NCBI GenBank assembly: GCA_026874595.1
Contig: CM049312.1
Coordinates: 76,853,429 to 76,917,428, forward strand
DNA length: 64,000 nucleotides
DNA from: Sipunculus nudus
Taxonomy: Eukaryota; Annelida; Sipuncula; Golfingiida; Sipunculidae
Reading direction: 5' to 3'
The notes under the pieces: generated by a model
What the model was told of the DNA's origin: nothing
The model's input: only the letters and a program-made list of their open reading frames with translations
Database searches by the model: none
Position numbers and translations under genes: made by a program
Shown here: positions 45,354 through 56,348 of the stretch, piece by piece
Layout: every line of letters begins with the position of its first letter
Numbering within the stretch: position 1 is the first letter of the stretch

Positions 45354-46056
45354 CTAGTGCAGTGTGACCCTTGGTAAGTCTCATTATATCCGAATGTGAT
45401 TTGGGTATCGTTCCAGTTGGTGGAATGTAGCGGGTGAATGACATGAACGCAAACCATTTACAGTGGTCTTTATCTTTAAACTCTGATGAATTCATTAATT
45501 CTTTGGCAAAATACGACCACAAGTCAGTCCCTGACATGGAATGTGCTTCCACTAACGTCAATTTTGAGGTGAATATGTAACACTGAGCACTGGAGTCAAG
45601 GTCACTCTCAAGGGCAAATGTAGTCCTACCAAGACCTTGCTCATATAGCTTCTCGGCTGTGAATGATTGTATAAGTTTAGCACCGAGGATAATGCGGGTT
45701 TTGGCACTTTCCGGGCTGTCATCTTCGTCAGGTGGAGCTTGAAAATGGCCGTCATGGTCCTGGCACTTGATGTAAATTGGTCGTACAAATCGCGTAAATT
45801 CTGGTACCATAAATACTAGCATAAAATCTAATGTTTCTTCAAAATAACGGATGGAAATTTGGTTTTCTCCGCGTTGTAACTCCACGATGGCCTTGAAGCA
45901 GCCGTTATATGTAGGCCACAGCAAAGACACATTTGTTGTTTTGTTTGTGACATGGACACTCCCTTGACACAAAGATGGCTGCACTTCTCCGTAAAGCAGG
46001 GGCATGGAATAATGTAAAACATCCCCACTACTCCAATTCCTCACCTCAATAGTCAT
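45354..46056 (-). CDS. Predicted zinc metallopeptidase (YIL108W / Metallopep type), first coding exon
   Basis: 703 nt encode residues 1-234 plus one base. The start ATG has an in-frame TAG 12 nt upstream in the same exon (46,066-46,068), so translation cannot begin earlier, and -3 is A. The donor is CTAG|GTGAGT. The protein has no signal peptide or membrane segment, so is probably intracellular. An N-terminal beta-rich region carries N51-G-C-F-K-A-I-V-E-L and G63-E-N-Q-I-S-I (residues 51-69). Residues ~86-100 (RPIYIKCQDHDGHF) and ~125-160 (AKLIQSFTAEKLYEQGLGRTTF) follow, then an S-D-I-M-R-L-T-K-G-H motif at the end. This layout matches my recollection of the putative peptidase family around yeast YIL108W (PF12044), whose zinc site HExxH lies further C-terminal; members may carry a jacalin-like lectin domain. 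Function beyond predicted proteolysis is unknown. It joins in phase to 34,892-35,024. The exon is interrupted by no repeat. Confidence 0.85.
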
Positions 46057-46064
46057 GATGGCAT
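46053..46064 (-). promoter_or_regulatory. Three-codon upstream ORF overlapping the start codon
   Basis: The 5' UTR ATG at 46,064-46,062 opens ATG CCA TCA TGA. Its stop overlaps the main start as ATGA. Such minimal, overlapping uORFs can make main-frame translation depend on leaky scanning or re-initiation; the effect here is inference. The exon's non-coding part runs 46,057-46,077, after the acceptor CTATTTCCAG. Confidence 0.5.
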
Positions 46065-46077
46065 TCTATGTGACACC

Positions 46078-46232
46078 CTGGAAATAGTCAAAAACATTAT
46101 TATTACCAAATCAAATACTGCATGTTGATATGATCAAACTCTTTAACAATTCTTAGAAGATTTAAAACACACTGCAAATATAATCCTGCCAACTCTCAAA
46201 ATCAGGATGAATAAATATTTCACACAAATGTT

Positions 46233-46273
<41 letters not shown>

Positions 46274-47496
46274 CTAGCTGTTCCTGAGGAAAATCCACAA
46301 TTCTATAAGATATAAAAGTTTTGCAATCAGCTGGTATTGAATGAATATTGCACATTTTAATGAGAGTCAAATTAGAGAGGAAACAAACCCTTCTGTAGAA
46401 AAAACCAACTGCATATTAATCAAATAGATATTTCATATTAAACTCAGAAATAGAACTTTACATTCATTTTCAATTAATTTTTTAACATTTAAAATTTTTA
46501 AAACTTTTTTGAACATCTTATTCATTTTGTAACATTTAAAATAATGTACACTTTATTTGGTCTAATATGAATTTAAAACAACTTTTGGATAGATTTAGAT
46601 ATATATAGGATTTTTAGGTGATAATGATACCTTAATAGACTATGTTTTAAGATTGCCACCAATTGTTCTGAGGGCTGAAGAAAGCATTATTTTTTAAGCA
46701 GAGTTGTCAGGAACAACCAAGGTGGGAATTCCCAGGGGTTTATTCCCAGGAAATTTTGTTATTCTTATTAAACAATGGATGCTATGAAAAATAATTGTAT
46801 ATTTTGTGAAAAAAACTTTAATTATCAGATGAATTTAGCAATATTGTCAAATGTGGATCACTAGGTATATGCTATTTTATGAGATTTTAAATATTGTCTC
46901 AAATAGAATTTAAAGGTTGCCAATCTATGTCCTACTGCAATCCCAAATTGATTTCCTATTATTCTAAATTTCATTCACTTTTTTAAAAATTGTACAGTGA
47001 AATCTCTGTTTCATGACCACATGAGGGACCAACCAAAAGGTCATGTTAGTGGCGGGGGAGGGGGCATGTTAGCTGGAGTTTTTTTATGATGATTAACATT
47101 TGTCCTGGACCATAGACAGCAGTCATATTAGCATCATATGATATTTCACTGAATATGAAGATGGTAGACTAAAACAGATCTGTCTGAATAATGAATAAAT
47201 ATTAAAATCTACATCACTAATGCATCCATTAATATTTGATAGAATACATGAGACACATAAAAAAACACAGCTTAGAGAACAGTTAGTACTGATTTATACT
47301 GAACCAACACTGTCTGAAGGTCATCAATTGAAGGAGAGTCAAATACAATGAAAATGGGCAGGCAGCTCCAGCTGTGCTTAACCTTGGTCTTCTCTTCATT
47401 AAATAACTGAGCTTATAATCCATACCCTGTGTTAAGGCAGTTTGATTAAAACGTAATACAATATTTCAGTGCAAGTTACACATACAGCTTCTATAT
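46078..47496. other. 5' UTR intron sequence; (TA)n and MITE-like scrap
   Basis: 46,236-46,272 is a perfect TA dinucleotide run. At 46,994 TACAGTGAAATCTCTGTTTC resembles the left end of the ACAGTG MITE family, followed by GACCACATGAGGGACC, but the right end is not clear. The rest is AT-rich without exons. Confidence 0.45.
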
Positions 47497-47960
47497 ATAA
47501 GGGGTCTATTTCGGTATCTGAAGTGGGTTAACTGAAGATGATCCCCTAAAACTTTTTATAAAAACAGACCAGAAAATGCTGATCCAACTGCACACAAGCT
47601 GTTCATTTTGTTTATATATCCACATGTTTATAACATGTGGGGGGCCCCAAAAACATAATCTAAACATATCCAACAAGCACATTTGCTCGCTAGTCAGACA
47701 AATCAGAGTTTTGTAAAGAGCATTTTGCAACTAGTGACCTTTCAATTTCACATATATGCAACTAACCACCTTACCTGTTTTTTCTGTTTAACAACACTGT
47801 TGCATACATATGTGTGTAGTGTTTACAAACACAGTAACAGCTTGTATATAAACAAGCTGACACATAGAAATAAGCCACAGTTTATAAATGTATCCAGAGT
47901 AAGCCAGAAATCACATAAATTCTACAGAAAAGGTAAGTCAATAGCTGGCTCTAAAGCTCA
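47497..47960 (+). repeat. Family C interspersed repeat, copy 4
   Basis: Well-preserved copy: GGGGTCTATTTCGGTATCTG, ATGATCCCCTAAAAC, ACATGTGGGGGGCCCC, AATCTAAACATATCCAACAA, GTTTTGTAAAGAGCATTTTG, CAACTAGTGACC, ACAGCTTGTATATAAACAAG and AGTAAGCCAGAAATCACATA. The open frame read through its right half is not conserved in the other copies. Confidence 0.65.
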
Positions 47961-48647
47961 AATTTCTTGTTCAACATCAACCTTCAATAATATAAGTATG
48001 CATGAGTGGCTTACATTGTTGTAATGTCTAGCTGAATTACCCCTTGGGACTGAGATGCTATGAATGTGTTTAAATCTGCTGCTATAAACCATATGGATCA
48101 TTTTACTAGTTATTCATGTACATATATTCACTTAAATCCCATTTAAACAATCTGCCAAGACGTTTAAAATGTTAGGTGAATCTTGGCTGTAACCAGCTCT
48201 ACTGACCCAGGTTTTGCTACAATGATTCATTTCTAGTTTGCTCAGTTTAAATACCTGCACATGCACATAAATGTTATCCCTTGTCATGGAATGCCCTGAC
48301 ATTAATGGCTATCGAAACACATACATATAATCAACTTAACTGTGTTACTATCCTGCAAGAAACACCTTTTTATTTAGACTTAGAGCCGTCATAAAAAATT
48401 ATGGAAATTTCAGTCTAGGTCAAATTCTTGAATAGACCTATCCAAAAGAAAGAAGACATTATTATTTTCTGTTCTTATCATCAAAGCCCCAAAAAATATG
48501 AAAAGCAAAATGAAATTTCAAAGGTACATAAACTTTTACAATAAGAAGTGTACCATCTCACGCTATTAGTTCATTTTGGCTGAAACATATATTTCCCAGC
48601 CAAACCATCCTAGCACGTGGACTTGATCTTTTTTAAATAATTTTTTA
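47961..48647. other. No gene seen
   Basis: AT-rich intron-like sequence. Confidence 0.35.
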
Positions 48648-49034
48648 CGGGAGGTAACCACCTCCAAGTATATATGGACTATTATGTACATCTTTAGATT
48701 TCCATTCCTATTTCAGAATACTTGACATGGCATTATTACACACTTCTTCTCATTTTATATCCTGGTGTTAACCAGGCCCGGTGACTACTGCACCTGTGAG
48801 CCCCGGGTATGTAATCAACCCATTGCTTTGTCATACTACCAAGGAACTTCTGAAAGGCACACTTGTTTGCAATGAGACTCGCCCATTGGGCAAGGCCTCC
48901 CCATTTAATCTGCAGAGCACTCACCCTGGGTGGGGGCCAACTGTGAAAAATCACGCCGCCTCGGCTGAGATTCGAACTCATGATTTCCAGGGTTTGACTC
49001 CTGTGCTCTACCCCTGAGCCACAGAAGCCGGTTA
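48648..49034 (-). mobile_element. tRNA-derived SINE, copy 2
   Basis: Minus-strand head ACCGGCTTCTGTGGCTCAGG (A box) and ATGAGTTCGAATCTCAGCC (B box, a better match to GGTTCGANNCC than copy 1). The body and 3' part follow copy 1, ending near TTACCTCC. It looks the best preserved of the three. Confidence 0.8.
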
Positions 49035-50214
49035 AAGAGACTTCTGTCTCAAACTCCCCTGTTCTATGTGTAACTTAACACAGTCCATGAGTATTTCTTG
49101 GCCATAACAAGACTGCATGAGGTCTGATCTTGAACAAACCTGACAACTCCAAAACAAGGAGAAGTAACAGAAAGATAACCACTCAAGAAATACTGGTGGG
49201 ATGCCAGAAATTAAACTCTTGATTTGTGAAGTTGCACTGTACGGCCACCAGGTGGCATGTGCTATTTGTTTATATTTTGAACCACTGATCATGCCTTATG
49301 TAATTTTGTTTCTACTTGTGTACAGGAGTAATCAAACAGTTTTAAAATGAAATACTGGCAGATTCAATAATAGTTTAAGGGGAAAACATTGTATTTCATG
49401 TATATTTAACATACCTGGTACATGTGAATAGGTCCCTAAAAAAAGAATATATTGACTGATTTCTCCAACAACAAACTGATTTCTTCAACAACGAACTGAA
49501 TTCTGCAAAGAATACTCACTTGTATTTTGTTCATACAGCTTGGATGTACACCAATGAACAGAAATTCCAATGAAACAAAAATTAATAAACACCTTCAGTA
49601 TTTACACCTTACCTGTTGTTCCAGGTTGCACACAACAAGCTGCATCAAAAAAGACAATTGATGCAACAAGGCTCCCAGTTTATTTATATCCATGGTCAAT
49701 AGTTCCTTTAAAGGTTCAATAATTCATGTGTCACCAAGGAAATAACAAAACTGAAAGCTGAAAAGCTAGCTGATGCCCCAAGCCATCAACTGAAGAAGAC
49801 ATTTTTTATTTATTTATTTATATTTATGAGAGCTTACACTACTCTTTTATTGAATACTGTAAATACTAGATGACACTGAATTATCCTTGTATTAGAATGA
49901 AATAAATCTGTATTACAGCTTAAACATATAAATCCTAGCCATGAATACAGTCTCAGTAGCCATGAACATTGGGCTGATTGGGCCTACACTAAGCCATAAC
50001 CTAAGTCATATAGAAAACTACACTGTAATGGCCATCCATCCTACTGCATCTATTCCTCTGTTAGAGGGTATATGAATGTTGCTCATTGGTATGGAGGTCC
50101 TTACCTTTTGAAAAAGAATTTGTGATTTCTAGCTTCCTCTCTGTATATATTAATGATCTAATGGTAATTTTGGTTGTGAAAAGTTCTTATAAGGCTTTTG
50201 TGAAGGATGTATGA
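49035..50214. other. No gene seen; CTCF-like site and 20 bp repeat
   Basis: 49,245-49,257 reads CCACCAGGTGGCA, a full match to the CTCF core CCASYAGRKGGCR. 49,454-49,510 holds about 2.8 copies of a 20 bp unit ACTGATTTCTTCAACAACGA. TTTA repeats lie at 49,806-49,827. Confidence 0.45.
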
Positions 50215-50530
50215 ACTTGTTTTATCAATAAAATGTTTGTAAAAACAGCAACGGGAAAAACATGTAACCTAAGGTGGTGAGTTGCATATACATGCGTAGG
50301 TAGAAAGGTCACTAGTTGCAAAATGCTATTTGTAAAGCTTGTCTGACATGCTGCCAGAGGCCCTTGCTGAATTTGTTTTGATTATTTTGGTGGGTCTACA
50401 CATAATATAAACACGATATAAACAAAATAAGCAGCTTATGTGGGAGTGATATTCACATTTTCTAGCCATTTTTATAAAAGCTCCAAGGGATTACCTTTAT
50501 AAAGGTCAGATAGGTGATCAGGCTACTTTA
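50215..50530 (-). repeat. Family C interspersed repeat, inverted copy (C6)
   Basis: On the minus strand it shows the C order: AAAGTAGCCTGATCACCTAT, GGTAATCCCTTGGAGC, ATGGCTAGAAAATG, TTTTGTTTATATCG, GTAGACCCACCAAAATAAT, and after GGCCTCTGGCAG the phrase ATAGCATTTTGCAACTAGTG. It is the only C copy in this orientation. The left boundary is approximate. Confidence 0.55.
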
Positions 50531-52811
50531 ATATATCAGCTAGTAATCTTATAATTAGACTACGAGCAAGAATTTGACATAAAAGAATATATATGATATG
50601 AATGTATAGATCTGTTTGGTACACACCATCATTTCCTGTACCTTGTACAACTTGGCTGTCTTTCACATCATGTGAGAGGCTAACTGTTATGTGGTCACAG
50701 ATTCAACAAACTTGCAGTGGTCGATGTTGTTAGAAAAAAAAAGAATTTCACAAACAATCTCATGGTTGGCCTACTTATTTTTAGTGACAGTAAGCTGAAG
50801 GCCATTAGAGGCATTATCAAAAATGACCAAAAAAATTTGCATCTTCTTTTAGATCAAGTGTGTTTTTTACATTGAAGGGATACCATTCTATCATCTTGTC
50901 AAGTGTTTTCTACTAGAACATGTGGGCCTACTAATGTGCTTATTTTAAATGCAAGATTCAAGACAGAACCATCACAAATTCTGCTAACTCCACAGGAACT
51001 TAAACGAAATAGTATTATCTCTTTGTGATCCTACATTTTCTTTGCCTTTTTAAAGTATCTGAGTTGCAAGTGCACATCATGTGTAGGCTGCTTTTTCATT
51101 CAGAAGGTGTAAGCAAAATGACATGGTAATTTACTAGCCATTACAACCCGACTCAGTAGGCAATAAAAATTGGGCAGGTAAGCCTACTTGAGTCTTGAAA
51201 CAACCAATATAGAGGAATGCATTGCAGCAGTCTTCCATCATGTTGCATTCACATTGTGGGAAACAGCCCATATTTTTTAACATAATGCTACAAATGATGA
51301 ATTAACACAAGAGAATACATGAGAACTCACAACCCATTTGTCATATCCTGTCTTGCATACAAGTTGTCTGCGTCCTGTAACCCACGCAAGCACTACAGTA
51401 AAGTACAGTAAAGTACTGGATAGCTGACATGTAATTCTCAGATTTTTTTTTATAGAAAAACATGCCTATAATCGTATATAAAAAATAAACTTACTATGTA
51501 TCAAAATGCATCAATATTATCACCTATATGTCAATGCGTTTTCATCCTTTATGCTCTAGGATTTCAATTTGTGCTGTTCTTCCATGCGAGAAATGTAACT
51601 GCACACGCGTAATAGGAAATGGACCGAGCAGGAAATCCACACTAATAAGGTTGGCAATCTCTGAAAACGAACTGCACCCCTGCATAAGCAGCACACTTTC
51701 CAGGGTAGACCCTCATTTTCATAAACATCCTTCCTGTCATTTATTATGGTGCAAAAAACCATGCCAGATTCTTAATAGCTGTTACAACCAGAAGATACCA
51801 AGAGCCTTGTGCAGAAGAAACAGTATCTCATTTCCTTTGCAATAAGTACCCATACTTTCAGATATATAAACTTATCACTTGGTAGTCATTTTGGTTCCAA
51901 TGGAGTCTAAACATCAGTAGTAATGAACATATGTAGACGTTATTTGGTGTCTTTACTTTACTGTCTTAATTTGGTATGCCAAACAAGGAATACTGGTATG
52001 TGCCAAAATGTATCTGGACAGTTTTGTCCAATGACTCTTGTCTTGCATAATGACTGAGACTGGCCTCCGCCGTCTCAGTCATGGGTGTCACAGAAGGCAA
52101 ATTATCTGCAGTATGACCATCACCAGGGTTGCATATAATAACAGGATGAATATTTAATATATGAACAATTTTGACTATATAACTTACTGCAATGGAAACC
52201 TCAGATGATATATGACATCATAGCATCAAAGTATTCATAATTTACATCTGTAATACCAGCAAGGTCAAACATATTTACTTTTCCTTTCATGCCTCTGGTT
52301 AATTCACTGTAGTAAACACTACCATTAGGAACTTGCAACTTTTCAATAAATGGAGACTGGTCCTTGTGTCAAACAATGTAGCCAGCATTTTAGGGGATAA
52401 AACACAAGAGGAAACAAAGGCAGAGAACCAGTCTAAAACATCCGGTTTCAACATTCATCCTTGAAAGCACATGCTGACCCCTCCATACATGGCGGCATCA
52501 TTGAGGCAAGGCCCTCTGTTCATGTGTATAACGTGGGAGTTAATATGCAAGTTTAAGTATACACTCAATTTGCTACAGTCAGCAGCTCTGACATATAGTG
52601 AACAAGTGTCAAGCGCTACAGCCTCCGGCGGGAAGAGTTTATACAATGCAAGTTTTCATGGATCCATGCAATCCCTCAGACACGTATATGCCTTGTGTAG
52701 CATGAGGACACCAAACAACCCCCACATATTATCATTGATACAGATGCTTAGACTCCGTTGGGACCAAAACTACTGCTGAATTATCAGCAGTAAGAATATA
52801 TGGGAACTTAC
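50531..52811. other. No gene seen
   Basis: Probably 5' UTR intron of the metallopeptidase gene. 51,540-51,720 and 52,440-52,780 are somewhat GC-richer and open on both strands, but no domain or convincing exon pair is recognisable. Confidence 0.3.
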
Positions 52812-52862
52812 TCTGAATGAAATCAGTTATTGCTTCGTCTCTGTCAGGCATATGTACAACTC
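52812..52862 (-). other. Candidate 51 nt non-coding cassette exon
   Basis: Minus strand: acceptor TTCCATTCAG|GAG and donor TTCAGA|GTAAGT flank 51 nt containing an ATG (ATGCCTGACAGAGACGAAGC). If spliced to 46,077 the reading frame from this ATG meets TGA ten codons into the next exon, so it would act as an upstream ORF, not as an N-terminal extension. Only the splice motifs support it. Confidence 0.2.
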
Positions 52863-53977
52863 CTGAATGGAAGGATGGCAACAACTGAACTCCGGGAGTT
52901 CAAAGGATAAAAAAACATGTACAGGTGCACATGAAGGTGATACATCGGTATAATTAGATACATATTAAGTTTATTCTATATATGTATACAAGATTGCTTC
53001 TCTATCGCACAACAAGCACTGGTATTTCATGTTACAGGTCCCTCCATGTAAAGCAGGGTGGACTCTCCCAGCTCGACGGTTAGACTCCATCACAGATGAA
53101 TTGATGGAGTCCGTACATGTCGGGCTAACACTCAAGTAGAATGTGTCATGATATCCAATAAAAACAAACTGGCACATTTAATTGTGAGTATTATGTGCAT
53201 TAAATAAAGTTTATTTCGGTCATTCAGTTTTGATTGTGCGCAGATATGTGAAGGTTAATCATTGGACTCCTCATCCACTACATTGTATGACTGAAAAGAA
53301 TATCAACACGTGACCACGACAACAATGATCCGGGAGGTAAACTCTCGCTGTAGCGCTTGCAACTATCAGGTCAAGCAATACATATTGTCGCTAGGCAGAA
53401 GGTAAATGGAAAGAGCATGACAGGACAAAACAAATCACATTTGATTTAAGATTGTCCTTTATATTTCACAAAAATTAAAATCTTATAAAACAGAGAACCT
53501 CAGTTATTCAATTAACAGTTCTAATAATAGATGAAATAAAACATATTTATGCTGGCATGTTTTCATCATGAATCAGATTTTAGAGAAAGCAAGGGATGAA
53601 ACTGCCAAACCCACATCCGGCATGAATTTCCGTGCTGCTGTAGCTCTGTGGGATGCTGACACAGTCGTAGATGTAACAATCCGCAAGTCTGTATCAGATG
53701 TAACCGCCTACTGATGCGGTCGCCCAGGTGCGAATTTTGGTCTGATTATTATATCGTTCGGCAATCCGAAACTGTAAATTAAGCCGATCAACCCGATCTC
53801 AGTGAATGTTACTACCCGGAGCATCTGTGCTGGTCTGCAAGAGAAGACAACCCGTGGGTCATTAAGACTGCAGAAATCTTACAAACCTGAATCACCAGCT
53901 CTCGGGATAGCATCTGCTAATATCCTCCGCTGCGACGTTTGGCAGACGGTCAGATTTGCGAGCTATTTTCGACTTAC
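52863..53977. other. No gene seen; short hairpin
   Basis: GACTCCATC at 53,083-53,091 and GATGGAGTC at 53,103-53,111 form a 9 bp stem. Between 53,560 and 53,977 base composition shifts towards GC and CpG, as in a promoter-proximal region. Confidence 0.35.
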
Positions 53978-54075
53978 AGCTTCCAGCTTCGCCTGCTGCT
54001 GTTTACAAACAGGCAATCTGGTCAACTCGTCTCTGTCACCCAGATCCTCAAGTCGTATCCCCGTGTGACGTCATA
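53978..54075 (-). promoter_or_regulatory. Probable promoter and non-coding first exon of the metallopeptidase gene
   Basis: On the minus strand, GGAAGCT|GTAAGTCG is a strong donor at 53,977/53,978, inside the most CpG-rich patch of the window (53,600-54,150). A perfect CRE octamer TGACGTCA lies at 54,066-54,073, and CACGTG-like TGCACGTGCA follows at 54,080-54,089. Spliced to the acceptor at 46,077 this gives a 5' UTR that ends in the known start. The transcription start is not determined, and the CRE could serve either strand. Confidence is moderate because no transcript is available. Confidence 0.4.
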
Positions 54076-54637
54076 TGATGCACGTGCATCTTGTTTACAT
54101 ATATGTGCCCTCCTTCCCCACCAGGTGACGCTAATAACTAACAGAGACCGTTCCAACACTACCTCACACCTTCAAATACCGCATTCAGGCTAGGAACGAT
54201 AGAAAATACTCTTATTTTAAAGAAAACGATTTGCGAGATATCAAATTGAAAAAATATCATTGTGAGACAGACCGAATTGACACTCCTCATTGGTAATACA
54301 CTTTTATACACTATTTAGGAGGGGTTTCCCTCTCACATATATCCCCCCCCCCTTAATTCTCAAGTTTGGTTTCCCGGGCATCGTGGTCGTCAGTTGAAGG
54401 AAAACATTAATAATTTTGATTCTGATCATCGGTATTGATTTATTTATTTCGAGCTTCTACTTTTTAGCAAAGCAATCATGTTATTACCGTAATATCCTCG
54501 ATCTGATTAGGAGGAATTTCAATGAGCATTTATAATTTAGAAAAAGTTCAAAGAAAATCGCCCTCCCACCCTTTTCTTATGAAAATTGCAGGAGAACCAA
54601 AATCTTTTCTGACCTAATAAATGTATAATGTAAGGTG
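54076..54637. other. No gene seen
   Basis: Intergenic-like. A C run at 54,341-54,353. No exon recognised. Confidence 0.35.
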
Positions 54638-54871
54638 TTAAGCTGTGTTTACCGGGCACGCGATATACGGTATGCGGTATATGAGACACGCGTAAAAATA
54701 GAATTTTCAGTGGAAAAATTGGATCCGCACACTGCGCGTTTAAACTTATATCATCCGTGGGCTCTGCGTGGTAAGCAAATGTATGACCTACGGTTGCAGT
54801 GTGATCTACTAGTATGTTCTGCTGCCATAATCCGCATACCACATACTGCCTGTCCGGTAAACGCAGCTTAA
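54638..54871. mobile_element. TTAA-bounded MITE with 38 bp inverted arms (piggyBac-like target)
   Basis: The arms are 54,640-54,677 (AAGCTGTGTTTACCGGGCAC...) and 54,832-54,869 (...GTCCGGTAAACGCAGCTT). They are reverse complements at 31 of 38 positions. The element is flanked on both sides by TTAA (54,638-54,641 and 54,868-54,871), the target duplicated by piggyBac-type transposases. Inner words TTTTCAGTGGAAAA and TTTTCCACTGG extend the symmetry. Interior 154 bp, no protein. The TIR does not match the classic piggyBac CCCT end, so the superfamily is inference from TTAA alone. Confidence 0.65.
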
Positions 54872-55616
54872 TTAAGGGAAATTTTCCACTGGCACCTGCA
54901 TGTTGGTGCCTCCTTTCAAGTAACACCGAGTCATTAAAGGTAAGACCTAAAAGTACTACCTTCAGACCAGACGCAGCCAATCTTGACATACATTTATTTG
55001 TAAATTAGTAAAATTAGTATTTTTAATTAAAAATAGTATTTTAGCTTAATTCTGCTCGTGTTTAAGTTCGAAACGTTAAGGTTATGCGTAACTTGTTTTA
55101 TTCATATTTGTGGTATATCAGTGCTGCCACCTATCGGACTGCAGTCAACTTAAAGTTTTACAAGGTACTGTATGGTAATAAATAAAATGGCGGTTGTTTA
55201 AGCCAGCCGGAGTTTCTTGTTTCTGTTACAACTACACAACAATATCGTTAAAACACAGGGAAGGCAAAATGATACATCTATGAGCCCTAGCCTCACCACC
55301 ACCCCACCCCATGCACAATGAGGGAAAAAAACGAATATCAAATAAAAAAACGAATATCAAATACCACCGACTTCTTGTTCAACACATATGACAAAAACCA
55401 CATAACTGGATAACCACGAAACTTGGTGGTATAAAATAAAGCCTATTTAATATGATGAATAAGCAAACAGCATATATAATCAATTCCACGTAGTATATAC
55501 GCTCCCGAGGCAGCGGAAATCTTGCGCTTCTAAAGAAGCTACTTACGATATACCGGGTAGTATTAGGCCTATAGGTAAAGCGCTGTGTAAATTAAGAGCG
55601 TACGCAGTATATTATA
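54872..55616. other. No gene seen
   Basis: Non-coding. ACGAATATCAAATA is duplicated at 55,332-55,364. No exon recognised. Confidence 0.35.
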
Positions 55617-56080
55617 CTAAAAGGACCTTTTTCGATATTTGATGTCTATAAACAAAAGGTAATCCCCTGAACCTTTAATGAAAACAGGTTGTCCGTTTTG
55701 TGTACAATACAGGTGTTTATAACGTGTGTTGGGGGGGGGGGGGGGAATAATCCAAATATAACCAACAAGGACATCTCACGGCATATCAGATGAACCAGGG
55801 TTTTGCAAAGGGTGTTTTGCTTCTAGTGACTGTTCAACTTCCGCGCATATGCAACCAATCACTTACGGTTACATGTTTTTTCTGTGTAACCTAACTTTCC
55901 TGCATGTGTTTCCATACATGTGTTTACTAACAGCTTGTAAATATTCACAATTATTTATCCGTCACAGAGGCATGCATTATAAGAACTTTCCTGACAAAAA
56001 TTACTATGAATTAATTAATATGAAGCTAGATATCACACAAATACTACAGAAAAGATGGATTAATATCTGGCTTTAAATAA
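55617..56080 (+). repeat. Family C interspersed repeat, copy 5
   Basis: Order as in the other copies: AGGACCTTTTTCGATATTTG, GTAATCCCCTGAACC, GTTTATAACGTGTGTTGGGG with an expanded G run (55,729-55,745), AATCCAAATATAACCAACAA, GTTTTGCAAAGGGTGTTTTG, CTTCTAGTGACTG, ACAGCTTGTAAATATTCAC and a final ACACAAATACTACAGAAAAG. The G run replaces the GGGGGCCC core. Confidence 0.65.
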
Positions 56081-56305
56081 TAATAATCAGATAATCAGAC
56101 TTGGAATAAACATACGCTGAGATCTGGTGGATGACAATTATATATGATATATAAATATCATTAAAAGTTATATAGCGTTTCTATTATATTTCCAAGTATA
56201 CTTAGATTTGAAATATACCAAGTGTACTAAAATGTCCATTAAGATTGAGTCATTGAATAATATGCAGTTTATTCATCAGGTATACTCTTCATATCTTTAA
56301 AAGTA

Positions 56306-56348
<43 letters not shown>

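Noticed and set aside
53083-53111. 9 bp stem hairpin as a histone-type or regulatory RNA element
   Set aside because: It lacks the conserved histone stem-loop sequence and there is no histone gene nearby; stems of this size occur by chance in 64 kb.
53802-54193. Plus-strand open frames in the CpG-rich patch
   Set aside because: Two overlapping frames without domain similarity; open frames are expected by chance in locally GC-richer DNA, and the better splice signals are on the other strand.
54537-54989. 150-codon open frame on the minus strand
   Set aside because: It runs straight across the TTAA-flanked foldback element, so the frame is produced by repeat DNA. No domain is recognisable and no splice or promoter context supports it.
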